64,000 bases of DNA from Paraburkholderia fungorum (GCF_900099835.1 NZ_FNKP01000003.1:124001-188000); one strand, 5' to 3'. Positions 44,169 through 53,739 are shown, counted from the first letter of the stretch. Numbers and translations: made by a program. Notes: generated by a model not told the origin, from the sequence alone.

Positions 44169-45851
44169 TCACGACGAACGCCATATGGCCAGTTCATTAA
44201 TCTCGAGCTTCCCTGTCCAACCGCTGAAGCTCACCGTGAGGAGAGCCTCGGAGGCACCGGCAGGGACGGTTGCTTGTGCAAGCGGAAGCGGGTTTGTGGT
44301 GCTTTTGACTTCACTTGTGCCGACGGGGACGGCTGCTGCGGCGAAAAACTGGAACGAGAAGTTCGTGCGACCCGTCGTACCCGTAGCATTTGCCATACAG
44401 GCAGCCGATACGGTCTCGCCCGGCCCGACCGGGAAAGCATGACGCGTGGTCAACGAGAAGGGTGAGTCGCTCTGTTCCGGCAACGAGACTTGCAGTGTCT
44501 GCGTTGATCTGACCACGGCGTCGCCTACGGGTGGCGGATTCGTGACGACCAACTCGCCGCTCGCCAGGTGGACGGATGCGCTAGACGTGCTCCAATGGCT
44601 TAGTTTGTCCATGGGCGTACCGGCTCCATCGAACGAGAAGTCGCTATCGGGGTTGCTCAGGCGGCCCCGCCACGGCAACGCAGGAGTTTTCTGGAAGCTC
44701 ATCGCCTGCAATGACTCGACCGGCACTTCGTCGCCTATCAGCGCCGTCAATGTGTTCTGTTCCGGCGCTTCGAAACGCCATTCGACGCCCGAAGCGGCGA
44801 ATTTCGCAGTTCCGGCAACAAGGCGACGCGGTGCATTGATGAGGTCTTTGCGCTTCCAGTGTCTCGGCAGGACGATCGAGTCGCGTAACACGACGCGAAG
44901 ACGCTCGCCCGCGGCGGTCGCGTTGACCAGCAGGCCGTCGATTCCTTCGACATGACAATGGCTCATGGCCACCGTACCGTAGCGCGCGTGGGCGCCGAAA
45001 TGCACCACGTCGCCGTTGAAATCGAACGAACACGCGTCGAAGACGAAATCCATGCTGTCGGAGTTGATGTCGACGGCGCGTTCCGAACCCGCAAACGTGC
45101 AGTCGACGAAGGTCATCCGCTCCCCGCTGTTCACGCTTCTACCCACGCCCGGTGCGACATAAATGCTGCTGTCGCGATTCTGTTCGAAGCGCGACGAAAA
45201 CCAGGCGGTCAGATAGGTATTGATTGGATCGATCTGCAAGGCACCCCGCCAACCTGTCACCACGACGTTGTGGCCACCGGCATCGCGTACAGCGCCGGAG
45301 AATCCGGCCTGCCGGTTGCCCATGACGATGCCCGATCCCTCTGAACGCTCCCTACCGGGACCGAGTATCGAGATCGTGCCGCCCGAGCCGTCGAGAAACG
45401 GCGAACGGTCGCCGGGAAAACGCAACGCGGTCGCGGGAAGCGTCGTTTCGTTTCTGCACGTCAAGCCATCCCACCCGGCTGGCAGGAGAGAAAAGTCGAG
45501 CAGTACGCCGCCCACCGAGCGCAGCTTGATCCACGGCGCCGTGTCGATCGTTCCGGACAGACCATAGCGGCCGGCGGGAATCAGCAATGCAGGCAGGCAC
45601 GACGTGTCACGCGCTCGCAGTGCAATGTTCCGTACGTAGTCGATCGCGCGCTGGAACATGCCCGTGTCGTCGCTTGAGCCATTGCCTTTGGCAGCAAATT
45701 CGGTAACCCACAGAAATCCGTTTTGCGACGGAGCCACGGCGGATTCACTCCATCCACGTGAAGCGGCGGTCGCACCCAGCATGGCGACACCGGCGGAAAG
45801 ACCCATGATCGAGCGTCGATTCACGACGACCTCGCTGTACGAGACCCACAT
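44169..45851 (-). CDS. Tat-exported right-handed beta-helix (pectate lyase-like) protein
   Basis: The 560-residue protein has a Tat-like signal (NRRSIMGLSAGVAMLGATAA) and a glycosidase/lyase-type beta-helix opening VTEFAAKGNGSSDDTGMFQRAI. The last ~170 residues form a separate beta-rich, carbohydrate-binding-like domain. Within the operon between wza and the phosphatase gene it may be a polysaccharide lyase or hydrolase that trims the product. Catalytic residues were not identified, so binding only is possible. Confidence 0.75.
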   Translation of the reverse strand: MWVSYSEVVVNRRSIMGLSAGVAMLGATAASRGWSESAVAPSQNGFLWVTEFAAKGNGSSDDTGMFQRAIDYVRNIALRARDTSCLPALLIPAGRYGLSGTIDTAPWIKLRSVGGVLLDFSLLPAGWDGLTCRNETTLPATALRFPGDRSPFLDGSGGTISILGPGRERSEGSGIVMGNRQAGFSGAVRDAGGHNVVVTGWRGALQIDPINTYLTAWFSSRFEQNRDSSIYVAPGVGRSVNSGERMTFVDCTFAGSERAVDINSDSMDFVFDACSFDFNGDVVHFGAHARYGTVAMSHCHVEGIDGLLVNATAAGERLRVVLRDSIVLPRHWKRKDLINAPRRLVAGTAKFAASGVEWRFEAPEQNTLTALIGDEVPVESLQAMSFQKTPALPWRGRLSNPDSDFSFDGAGTPMDKLSHWSTSSASVHLASGELVVTNPPPVGDAVVRSTQTLQVSLPEQSDSPFSLTTRHAFPVGPGETVSAACMANATGTTGRTNFSFQFFAAAAVPVGTSEVKSTTNPLPLAQATVPAGASEALLTVSFSGWTGKLEINELAIWRSS

Positions 45852-45873
45852 TGCAAATAGCCTTGGCCGATGA

Positions 45874-47049
45874 TCATTTCGTCACCAGGCCAGCATAGAG
45901 ACCTGCGGTAATGCCAGGAAGCAGCAGACTCAAGACACGGCTGAACCGCACCAGGCCGTTGCCGTCGACATACACGATGTCCTTGGGCTGCAATTCGAAG
46001 CGGTTGGCGAGAATCATCGACACGGGTGAGCCGGCGTCGAGGTGATACACGTGCGCGTCCTTGCCCACGCCGCGAATGACATAGAGTTGTGCTGCATCGG
46101 CCGTCGTTGAACTGATGCTTCCGGCTTGCGAAATCGCGTCGCTCAACGTGAGTTGTCCGCTGCGTAGCGGAAGTGCGGTCACGGGCTTGGTCACTTCGCC
46201 GAGCACGAACACACCGTTTTCTTCTCTGGCGGAGACACGAACGAGGTCGCCGGCGCGCAGCATGATCTTTGATGGATTCACACCACGTTGCAGCATTTTC
46301 GTGAAGTTGATGTCGTACGATCGACCGTCACGGGTCAACGTGATGCGGCTCTGATCCGCCGCCGCACTGAATCCTCCCGCATGACTGATCGCGTCATACA
46401 GGCTGGTGGGAATATCGTTGACGGCTTGCGCGCCCGGCGTGCGAACTTCTCCGTCGACGTACACCTGCTTGGCGCGAAACGACGCCACGCGCACCGTCAC
46501 CTGAGGGTTGTGAAACGATTTGCCCAATTCCGTGGCGATCTTCTGCTGGATCTCGTCGATCTTCATACCCTGAACCCGAACGCTGCCGACGTACGGGAAC
46601 CGCAGGAAGCCGCTATCGTCGATAACGAATCCAGGCGGCGGATCGTAGGCACGCGAGTCGGCGGGCGGCTGCGCCCCCAGCGCGGCAGCGAGTTCCGGGT
46701 GGTCCCAGACGGTGATCTGGAGCACATCGCCGGCGCCGACCGTGTAGCTCTGCGCGCGGGCGAGCAGGGCGGCGAGATTGGCGTCGTCGCGGTGATCCGC
46801 CTGGCTGCTGATGTCATCGATCGACGACAACGTCACTTCCGTTGTCGGCACAGGCAATTTTTCGGCCGGCGTTTGGGCCGTCGCATCGCCGACAGGTAAC
46901 GACGAGTTGCTTTGCATCTTCATGCCGGGCGCAATCGAGCACGCCGAGAGCGCGAACGACAGCGCTGCGAGTCCTGCCAGCCGCGTTATCGGAAATACTT
47001 TGACTCCGCTGCGCCCGAGCACAGGGAACCACAGGTTCGAATGCTTCAC
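45874..47049 (-). CDS. wza: Wza-type outer-membrane polysaccharide export lipoprotein
   Basis: I choose GTG 47049, which has AAGGAA 7 bases upstream, giving 391 residues; the longer ATG frame adds an improbable leader. A lipobox LSACS follows the signal helix. The Poly_export domain (YTVGAGDVLQITVWDHPEL) and two SLBB-like repeats follow. Wza forms the outer-membrane channel for exopolysaccharide with Wzc. Confidence 0.9.
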   Translation of the reverse strand: MKHSNLWFPVLGRSGVKVFPITRLAGLAALSFALSACSIAPGMKMQSNSSLPVGDATAQTPAEKLPVPTTEVTLSSIDDISSQADHRDDANLAALLARAQSYTVGAGDVLQITVWDHPELAAALGAQPPADSRAYDPPPGFVIDDSGFLRFPYVGSVRVQGMKIDEIQQKIATELGKSFHNPQVTVRVASFRAKQVYVDGEVRTPGAQAVNDIPTSLYDAISHAGGFSAAADQSRITLTRDGRSYDINFTKMLQRGVNPSKIMLRAGDLVRVSAREENGVFVLGEVTKPVTALPLRSGQLTLSDAISQAGSISSTTADAAQLYVIRGVGKDAHVYHLDAGSPVSMILANRFELQPKDIVYVDGNGLVRFSRVLSLLLPGITAGLYAGLVTK

Positions 47050-47110
47050 TTCAATTCCTTTCGTGGGGCTTGCAGACCGTCTTCTCCCGGACTGCCGATC
47101 CACATAATGT

Positions 47111-48493
47111 TTAATAGGCCTGGTTGCCGGAAAAACCACGAATCACCGTGTGTAAAACGATTTTGATGTCCATCCAGAACGATCGATGGCGCAGGTAGTA
47201 AAGGTCGTACTCCACGCGACCGGCCATCTTTTCCAGTGCGTCCGTCTCACCCCGGTAGCCGTTGATCTGGGCCCATCCTGTAATGCCGGGCTTGATTCGA
47301 TAACGGTCGACATAGCCGAGAATGAGGGGGCCGTACAGGTCGTCGTGTTCGAGCGCGTGAGGCCGGGGACCGACGATCGACATGTCGCCGCGTAGCACAT
47401 TGATGAACTGCGGAATCTCGTCGAGACTGGTACGACGAAGGAAGCCGCCAACACGCGTAATACGACTGTCGTTGCGGGTTGCCTGACGCACCACGCCGTG
47501 CTCCTGTGCGTGGACCCGCATCGAGCGAAACTTGTAGATTGAAAACGGCCGGCCCTTCAGGCCTTTGCGGCGTTGCCGGAAAAAGACCGGACCCGGCGAC
47601 GAAATCTTGATAGCGATGGCGATCGCGATGAACAGCGGTGAGAGCGCGGCCAATGCAGCCAGCGCAAAAGCCCGGTCGAAAATCTCCTTGCCGGCCATCG
47701 CTTCGTCGGAAATGGCCGACGGCGACAGACTGATCGACGGAATGTCGAGTGCGTTGGCCGATGCAATACCCGCATACAGTCCTAACGGCATGAAATCCGG
47801 CATTAACCGGATCTCAACGAGTGTGTTCCGGAGCGCGTCAGTACAACGGGCCGTGACTGCATGAGCCGACAACGGCAACGCGAGCCATACTTCCTGGATG
47901 CCGCCGGATTTCGCCTGCTCCACCAGGTGAGCGAAGCGCGTTTCGACAAATTCAACGACTTCTTCGTCCGTTCCCGTGTTGGAGGCGTGCAGCTCGACGA
48001 CATCGGCGACCCGAAAATCCAGATGGTCGCGGGCATCCACCTTGGCGACGATCTGCTTGAGATAGTCCCCATGTCCGACGACGGCCACATGGCGGGCCGG
48101 ACGTCTTCGCGCACGCAAGGCCGGATCCGTCGTGTGCCCGGTCAGGCGCCAGGCGGCAAGCATGACGACGCCGACTACTGTCCACCATGCCATCCAGGAA
48201 GCGATGGCCGCGTCCAGCCGGTTAATCGAAAGCAGGAGCAGCCCCCCCCCGAACTGCAAACCTAACCAGGCCGGCAAAACTCGAGTACATAGGCGATGTA
48301 TCGAGCGCATAGGAGGAACGGCGTACGCACGACATGCCGGCAAAATGGCGGTAGACGCCATCAGGATCACGATCGCGAACAGTAACTGCAGTGCGCCGTT
48401 TTCATGGCTTCGTGCAGGAGCGATCAGGGTTGCAATGACTGCTGCGAGCGCCAGGCACCCGCTATCGATAGCACGCGAGAGAGTTCTTTTCAT
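47111..48493 (-). CDS. undecaprenyl-phosphate glucose phosphotransferase (priming enzyme)
   Basis: ATG 48493 follows AAGGAG and gives 460 residues. Four N-terminal membrane helices and a Rossmann-like cytoplasmic domain precede the catalytic PNPT domain with GKEIFDRAFALAAL, KISSPGPVFFRQRR, and SLDEIPQFINVLRGDMSIVG. It starts repeat-unit synthesis by placing a sugar phosphate, likely glucose, on undecaprenyl phosphate. It heads the exopolysaccharide operon, 46 bp after an AraC-type regulator gene. Confidence 0.92.
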   Translation of the reverse strand: MKRTLSRAIDSGCLALAAVIATLIAPARSHENGALQLLFAIVILMASTAILPACRAYAVPPMRSIHRLCTRVLPAWLGLQFGGGLLLLSINRLDAAIASWMAWWTVVGVVMLAAWRLTGHTTDPALRARRRPARHVAVVGHGDYLKQIVAKVDARDHLDFRVADVVELHASNTGTDEEVVEFVETRFAHLVEQAKSGGIQEVWLALPLSAHAVTARCTDALRNTLVEIRLMPDFMPLGLYAGIASANALDIPSISLSPSAISDEAMAGKEIFDRAFALAALAALSPLFIAIAIAIKISSPGPVFFRQRRKGLKGRPFSIYKFRSMRVHAQEHGVVRQATRNDSRITRVGGFLRRTSLDEIPQFINVLRGDMSIVGPRPHALEHDDLYGPLILGYVDRYRIKPGITGWAQINGYRGETDALEKMAGRVEYDLYYLRHRSFWMDIKIVLHTVIRGFSGNQAY

Positions 48494-48539
48494 GGGATCT
48501 CCTTGGGTCTGGAGGCGGACCGTCCAGCAATGTGGCTCG

Positions 48540-49601
48540 TTAGGAGGCAGGGCGGCGCACTCGTCTGAGCGTCGAGGGTTCGGACGCGCCGTTATCGGCA
48601 AGACGATTGCGCTCGGCGGTCCGATACTCGGTCGGTGACATCGACAAATGCTGACGAAACAGTTTGGAGAGCCTGTCGCCGCTGCCTAGTCCGGTGCGGC
48701 GGGCAATCTTGTCGGCAGGCAGGTCTGTATCGACCAGCATGTGGCAAGCTTTCTCGAGGCGCACCCGAAGAACGAACTCGGTTGGAGTGACGCCGATTTC
48801 CTGCTTGAAGCGGCGCAGGAAATTGCGCTCACTCATCGCGACCAGTTGCGCCGTTTTTGCAATCGAAATTCGGCGCTCGCTATTGGCACGCAGGTGTTGT
48901 GCAGAGGTGCGAATGAGGTCGCTTGCACGCGACTCGCTGGAATCAAATACTGCGCGAGTGAACTGTTTTGGCGTAACGGGTTGCAAGGCTTGTGCAACTT
49001 GACTGGCGGTCTCGAAACCGCAGTCCCGCGTCACAACGGTCAGTGCGCTGCTTAGTGCAATGCCCGCCTCCGCATCGGAAACCGTGGCATCGTGTCCGGG
49101 CGGAGCGTCTGGCGCAACAGGGGTTCTCGTTGGCTGGTCCTCGGCCGATTCTTTCGGCTCGAGACCGGCGAGGCGGAGCGTGTCGCGGCCAGCACCAACC
49201 CCGTGGACGATCTGGGCATGAGGGTAGGTGTTGCGTAACCATGAAAGCAGTCGCTCGTCTTTCTCCGCCGGTGTAGCTGCGGCACCGAGTGCGAACAGAG
49301 CGTGGACATTTTTCGCGTAATGGGATTCCAATGCGTCAGTCCAGATCAGTACCCCCGACGACGAGCGAATGGCTCCTCCTCTGGTTGAGACGAGCCGTAG
49401 TTCGTAATAACTTCGCGGTGTTTCGCTCGAGTGACGAAGTTGGTTCGCAAGACTGAATGTCTCTGCAAGACGTCCCATATGAATCAGAGAGAAGCCCTCG
49501 AACAATAGAATCACAATTGTCCTGCCGCCTCGGATTAGTCCAATACGCCCGCGCATCATGAGATGAACCGTCTTTTTTGTAGTATCCGCCGCACATTCCA
49601 T
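48540..49601 (-). CDS. AraC-family regulator with GlxA/DJ-1-like N-terminal domain
   Basis: The frame encodes 353 residues; an internal ATG pair at about 49559 could be the true start (TIVILLFEGFSLIHMG begins the N-terminal domain). The C-terminal AraC domain has two helix-turn-helix units (RRISIAKTAQLVAMSERNFL and KIARRTGLGSGDRLSKLFRQ). The N-terminal part resembles the amidase-like domain of GlxA regulators. It lies just upstream of the exopolysaccharide operon on the same strand and probably controls it. Confidence 0.85.
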   Translation of the reverse strand: MECAADTTKKTVHLMMRGRIGLIRGGRTIVILLFEGFSLIHMGRLAETFSLANQLRHSSETPRSYYELRLVSTRGGAIRSSSGVLIWTDALESHYAKNVHALFALGAAATPAEKDERLLSWLRNTYPHAQIVHGVGAGRDTLRLAGLEPKESAEDQPTRTPVAPDAPPGHDATVSDAEAGIALSSALTVVTRDCGFETASQVAQALQPVTPKQFTRAVFDSSESRASDLIRTSAQHLRANSERRISIAKTAQLVAMSERNFLRRFKQEIGVTPTEFVLRVRLEKACHMLVDTDLPADKIARRTGLGSGDRLSKLFRQHLSMSPTEYRTAERNRLADNGASEPSTLRRVRRPAS

Positions 49602-50261
49602 ACCGCTGGCCCCCCGGCACTATTAGCGAAGTCAGGTTTTCTGCAGCGCATCATATGTGCGGTGGCGCTCTCATCAGAATGAGTCGTCCGAATCAACCAT
49701 GTTGTTGGCGGAATTGCTCAAGACCGGTGGCGAAATGGCACCCTGCAAGGAGGGACATGAAGAACGACGCAATTGCAATGACGCTCTTGAGCGACCCAAA
49801 GTAAACTTTGTTATCTTGACGATATGGAGATATGTAACGGAACGGCTTGGTTGGCCGCGCCCCGACGTCTTCAGGTTCGGCGTTCCGGAAATTGCCTGTG
49901 GATCTATTCTTCGCTGGGAAATCGATCGCTTATTGCCTAATCGGGAAAGGCAATAATTTTTTGATGGGGCATCCAGTGGGAAAAAACGACTGATAAGCGC
50001 AGATGCGACAAGAAGAGAGAGAGCTGATGCGGGAAGAGAACGTCTGTCCGCCGACGACCGGCTAATCAGGTGAGGAGTGCGAGGCGTGAATAGACGGCCC
50101 GAGTACCCTTGATAGCCAAAGTGTCGGTGAACGTTTCATCGAGAAGAAAAGGTCGAGTGCCTTTTCAATTGTGTTGTTGGCGGTGCAAGCGGCGAGCGAA
50201 ACCGCTCATCGGTAGGGCTGCCGTGCGCGGACTCGTCTCGGCGTCGAGTCACCTCGTTGCT
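49602..50261. other. 660-bp region between the two AraC-type genes
   Basis: No strongly supported gene. It holds the inverted repeat CAAAGT-AA-ACTTTG (49797-49810) and a plus-strand terminator at 49932-49962. A 38-codon ORF from ATG about 49825 ends inside the terminator, and a 99-codon frame (49657-49956) ends there too. A small RNA or small protein transcribed rightward is possible. Confidence 0.45.
49932..49962 (+). terminator. intrinsic terminator between the AraC genes
   Basis: ATTGCCT (49932-49938) and AGGCAAT (49948-49954) pair over 7 bp with a 9-base loop, followed by AATTTTTT. Both flanking AraC genes run the other way, so it must serve an unannotated plus-strand RNA. Confidence 0.6.
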
Positions 50262-51251
50262 TCAGGACATTCCGCTTTGATCAGTCGTGTTGCTTGTTCT
50301 ATATGCGGTGGGGGTGGTCGAAAGATACTTTCTGAACAGTTTCGCTAATTGACCACCGCTGCCGATTCCACATCTTCGTGCGATCTTGTCGATAGGCAAG
50401 CGCGACTCGACGAGCATTTGGCAGCTTAAATTCAATCTTGAACGCAGAAGATAGTCGGACGGCGTCATACCTATTTCATTTTTGAAGCGCCGTAAGAAGT
50501 TGCGCTCGCTCATCGCAGCGAGGCGAGCCGCGTAGTCGATTGAAATGGGACGATCGACGTTGGCATCCAGCCAACGCGCCGATGCCATGATCTTGTCGCT
50601 GACCTGCGGTGCTGCGCCTCGAGCGACAGAAGAACCGAAGGGCGTCTTGTGAACTGGCAGAACCGACTGGGCGACGTACGCCGCCAGCTCCGAGCCAAGA
50701 TCTTGCTCGATGATCTGCAGAGCGGTACTCACTGCGGTGGGTGCAATATTTCGTAACGAGGCGCGGCCTGCGCCGGGGGTTTCATCCTGGCGTGAAACAG
50801 GTCGACTGGAACGTCCGGCGGCCGCGAGAAGCAGATGGCCTTCCGCGATGGGATGAACTATCTCGCTAAACTGGTGCCGGTGGCGTAGCCAATGGCAGAG
50901 GCGTTCATCGAGACATGCCCGCTGTACGCCTGCGCCCCCGGCAATGAACATCACGTGTGTGTCGTTCGTTCCCCTGTGTGTGTCGACGCTATCGGTCCAG
51001 ACGAAAACAGAGGACGAACTCGCGATACGCCCTCCCGCTACCGAAAGGAGCGATATGTCATAGCGGATGCGGCCCGATCTTTGCGATACCGACAACGCGT
51101 TCGCCTTATGAAATATTTCGATCAGCGCCGCGACTTTGGGCAGCGCAAACCCGTCGAACAACGCCATATCGACGCGAATCGTTCTGCTCGCCTGACTCTG
51201 TACGACCGTGCGGCGACGTGAGTCAAGCGGCGGAGTATGTACCAGCTCCAT
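50262..51251 (-). CDS. second AraC-family regulator with GlxA-like N-terminal domain
   Basis: The 329-residue protein is a paralogue of the 48540-49601 product. Both share the AMSERNFLRRFK segment with ID/ISIA context and a C-terminal RLPIDKIARRCGIGSGGQLA-type helix. The N-terminal domain (RVDMALFDGFALPKVAALIE) is again DJ-1/GlxA-like, with no obvious catalytic Cys. The tandem copies suggest duplication within the exopolysaccharide control region. Confidence 0.85.
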   Translation of the reverse strand: MELVHTPPLDSRRRTVVQSQASRTIRVDMALFDGFALPKVAALIEIFHKANALSVSQRSGRIRYDISLLSVAGGRIASSSSVFVWTDSVDTHRGTNDTHVMFIAGGAGVQRACLDERLCHWLRHRHQFSEIVHPIAEGHLLLAAAGRSSRPVSRQDETPGAGRASLRNIAPTAVSTALQIIEQDLGSELAAYVAQSVLPVHKTPFGSSVARGAAPQVSDKIMASARWLDANVDRPISIDYAARLAAMSERNFLRRFKNEIGMTPSDYLLRSRLNLSCQMLVESRLPIDKIARRCGIGSGGQLAKLFRKYLSTTPTAYRTSNTTDQSGMS

Positions 51252-51620
51252 TGTTTTCCCCCGTAATCTTTCGTGGCCTGTGAGCCTCTTTCAAGGCCTG
51301 TTATTTATCTTTTCGGACGAATTCTATGCAAATAATGCTTCGCCAATATTATATGGCGGAATTCACCAATACGTTGTCAGCTCCGGCTATGCGGTGGTCA
51401 GCGGGAAAGCCGCAAGAATAAGCGTTTAACGAGCTTTTTTTCGGATAATTGAAAAAAATCGCTGAAATGAGGTAGAGCGTTATATCGCGCCGCTTGAATA
51501 GGGCAGGAAAGGACGGCGGATTGGCTTCAGGCACTGAATTGGTGCCAAAATAGGACAACGATTTGGCGTTAGACGAGCTTCTACATTGCGCAGCACTTAT
51601 GCCTTAACCTGAGAGTTGCG
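51252..51620. other. AT-richer intergenic region
   Basis: About 370 bp with no convincing gene, including T-rich tracts near 51434 and an A run near 51454. Composition differs from the GC-rich genes to the left and marks the start of a foreign-looking stretch. Confidence 0.45.
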
Positions 51621-52115
51621 ATGCCTGTGCATGGCCGCTTTTTTGGCAGCCTGGTCCGTCCATGTCCGCAAAGGCTCCCGCCTGACAAGATATTTACCCG
51701 TAAGGCTTTTGGCGCACTCACCTCGAGTAGAGTTGATGTACCAGATCGTGTTTCTGGTGCCATTTCTGTAAGACGACGCGAGTATTATGTGGCGCGAGTC
51801 TACAGACGTACAACGGAGAGAGCCGGTAAAAAAATTGATTGTGAAGGGATGCGAGCGTTTTATTCGTTCCACATGCAAACGATTGCGCGCGAGCCTAAAT
51901 ATTCCCGAAACACAGCCGATAACCCATTCATGCAAAGACAAGAAATCAAGACAATCGTTGATGCCGCAAACGAGACTGCCGACGCTATAGTTGGAGCCAA
52001 AAAATGGAATACGGCCGAAGAAGCGAGTGCAATGCATGACATAATTTTCTGGGACATACTCACAAAAAAATTTCCCAATGTTAGCGTTGCGGATCTGCTT
52101 TCTCTTTCTAAATAA
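51621..52115 (+). CDS. hypothetical protein in AT-richer segment
   Basis: A 164-codon frame. The C-terminal half (RQEIKTIVDAANETADAIVG, then EEASAMHDIIFWDILTKKF) reads like a real helical protein, while the Arg/Pro-rich N-terminal half is less convincing, so the true start may be a later ATG (about 51849). No family recognised. Its codon use is less GC-biased than that of its neighbours, suggesting acquired DNA. Confidence 0.4.
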   Translation: MPVHGRFFGSLVRPCPQRLPPDKIFTRKAFGALTSSRVDVPDRVSGAISVRRREYYVARVYRRTTERAGKKIDCEGMRAFYSFHMQTIAREPKYSRNTADNPFMQRQEIKTIVDAANETADAIVGAKKWNTAEEASAMHDIIFWDILTKKFPNVSVADLLSLSK

Positions 52116-52192
52116 ATTTAGCGCGTGAGACATCGACAGGCCGGTTGGAAAGTCTGTCGCACGACTTGTTGAGTTACGCGATGCGGGTGCCT

Positions 52193-52465
52193 TCACCGGT
52201 CGCTGAGTCCCATGACGGAAAAAATTTTAACAACCCTTTTTTGCTTTGTTGGGTGACAGCCCTGTTGCTGAATGAAGACCTGAACGGCGCGCATTCTCTC
52301 TTCCCAGGAAAGCTCACGATAGGCACAAACGTTGTACGTGATGCCGGATTGCTGATCCTTGAAAAAATTATTGACGTTTGGCAGTTGCATGACTTCCTCA
52401 AGAGCCGCATTCGAATGACGTGTTGCGCCGATGGTTTGGGGAGGAACCGCGTGAAGGAAGGACAT
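52193..52465 (-). CDS. small hypothetical protein (90 aa)
   Basis: The 90-residue ORF has a protein-like composition (QLPNVNNFFKDQQSGITYNV, ELSWEERMRAVQVFIQQQG). It lies downstream, on the same strand, of a structured leader ending in a terminator (52540-52567), which suggests regulated expression. No family recognised; the ribosome site (GGGAAG) is weak and distant. Confidence 0.45.
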   Translation of the reverse strand: MSFLHAVPPQTIGATRHSNAALEEVMQLPNVNNFFKDQQSGITYNVCAYRELSWEERMRAVQVFIQQQGCHPTKQKRVVKIFSVMGLSDR

Positions 52466-52726
52466 AACACGTTGCTTCCCGAGTGCCGGTATTCCGCACG
52501 TTGCAACATCGCGAAATGGCCCTGATAGTCTGCTAAAGCAAAAAGACCCGCCGCCCCGGAGGGCGGCAGGATGAAAACTCGAGGAGCCGGGTTTGCCTGA
52601 GAGAGGCGCCCCTCGAAAGGCCGAGGCTGAGTGTAGGCACTCAAAGTGACAGGTGGAAAAAGAAGGCTGAATAGCTCATGTTGTTGACCGATCAGTACGT
52701 GAAATAGAGCTATTCCAAGATATTGA
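52466..52726 (-). promoter_or_regulatory. structured leader resembling a degenerate glycine riboswitch
   Basis: On the minus strand the leader holds TGAGTG-CCTA-CACTCA and CCTCG...CGAGG hairpins, then CTCTCAGGCAAA (52603 to 52592), a string typical of glycine riboswitches, then a terminator, then the 90-aa ORF. The other conserved glycine-aptamer strings (such as GCCGAAGG) were not found, so it may be truncated by the adjacent insertion sequence or be another leader class. Confidence 0.35.
52540..52567 (-). terminator. intrinsic terminator in the leader
   Basis: On the minus strand GCCGCCC-TCCG-GGGCGGC (52567 to 52550) is followed after CGGGTC-like bases by TTTTT (52544 to 52540). It lies between the riboswitch-like element and the 90-aa ORF. 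Confidence 0.6.
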
Positions 52727-53470
52727 TGGATTTTCCCCGTAGTCCCGGACACCATCTCACACTAAGGTTGATGAATCGGTTTTACGGCGGAACTCGCGCG
52801 GCGAGCGGTATTTCAGCGCGCTATGCGGGTGTTTTGTCGTTGTGGTGTTCGAATGCGACGACCAGATTGCGCACAGTGGTCGTCGCGTCCGGCTTCGGCA
52901 TGAACACCACGTAATCGCGCTTCGTCGTCTTGACGAAGCTTTCTTCCATGCCGTTGCATTGAAGGTTACATACGGACGTGGTCAACGGCTTGAGACCAAT
53001 AGCTGAAGCGAACGCACGGGTCTTTTCGGCAATGTACCCCGAGCGGTTGTCGCTCAGCCATTCGATTTGCGCAGGCGCTTTGGGAACGTTCCCGAAACGA
53101 TGTTCGACAGCCGCCAGCATGAACGTCGCGCACTACGTCGCCGTTATGACAGCCTGTTGTCGCTGCCCAGCTCATTGCTTCACGGTCGCAACAATCGAGC
53201 GCGAACGTCACGCGCAGCGGCTCGCCGTTGTCGCAATGAAACTCGAAACCGTCAGAGCGCCATCGCTGATTGCTTCTGGGCACCGCCACCGTACCTTCAT
53301 GCCGACGCTCGATGCGCGGCCTCGCAGGCCTCCTGTGAAGCAGCAAATCGTACTGGCGCATCACGCAATAAACACGTTTCGCGTTCACTGGAATCTCGCA
53401 TCACAATTCCCGCCCACTTCGCAGCAGGCCCCAGACCCGTCGATAGCCGTAGCTCGGCAAGGCTGATAGA
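52727..53470 (-). mobile_element. truncated IS2-group (IS3 family) insertion sequence
   Basis: The plus-strand sequence from 52727, TGGATTTTCCCCGTAGTCCC, looks like an IS2/IS51-group terminal repeat, with broken transposase reading frames to its right. The opposite terminal repeat was not found, so the element is incomplete. It sits at the edge of the AT-richer stretch. Confidence 0.7.
52757..53470 (-). pseudogene. IS2-type transposase OrfB (InsD-like) remnant
   Basis: Three frames together recover an InsD-like integrase: YGYRRVWGLLRSGREL, then [20 protein letters not shown] and [20 protein letters not shown], then [20 protein letters not shown] and KTTKRDYVVFMPKPDATTTV, then HPHSALKYRSPREFRR. 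Stops and frameshifts between the pieces (and CNGMEES for the usual SNGMAE) show that it is dead. Confidence 0.8.
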
Positions 53471-53708
53471 AGCAAGCGTTGAAGCTCTAACTCTACCTAT
53501 CGATGCATCGCCCGAGAAACGCATCGCAGTTTGCTGTTGCATACCGGCGTTGTCCGGAAGATCGACGTCATTTAGTTGAACCAGCACCTCGGTATCGGGA
53601 AGAGCACGCTCTAGCGTCTGCGTGAACCGCAGAGCGCTGGACAGCATCTAGCCGTTGGACACCGTCCCAGCGGCCTCTGTCGCAACGTGCTCTGTGCCGG
53701 TGCCCGGG

Positions 53709-53739
53709 CCTCTGCTGCATAGCTGTTATGCAGCAGAGG
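53709..53739. repeat. 13-bp perfect hairpin
   Basis: CCTCTGCTGCATA (53709-53721) and TATGCAGCAGAGG (53727-53739) pair around GCTGT. It lies between the insertion-sequence remnant and the MFS gene, without a T tract. It could be a transcript end or a regulator site. Confidence 0.5.

Noticed and set aside
51597..52196. 199-codon minus-strand frame opposite the hypothetical gene at 51621-52115
   Set aside because: It lacks a ribosome site, and the plus-strand frame has a more protein-like C-terminal half; neither is strongly supported.
52174..52755. 193-codon minus-strand frame through the leader and IS end
   Set aside because: It crosses the terminator and riboswitch-like element and is out of frame with the better 90-residue ORF.
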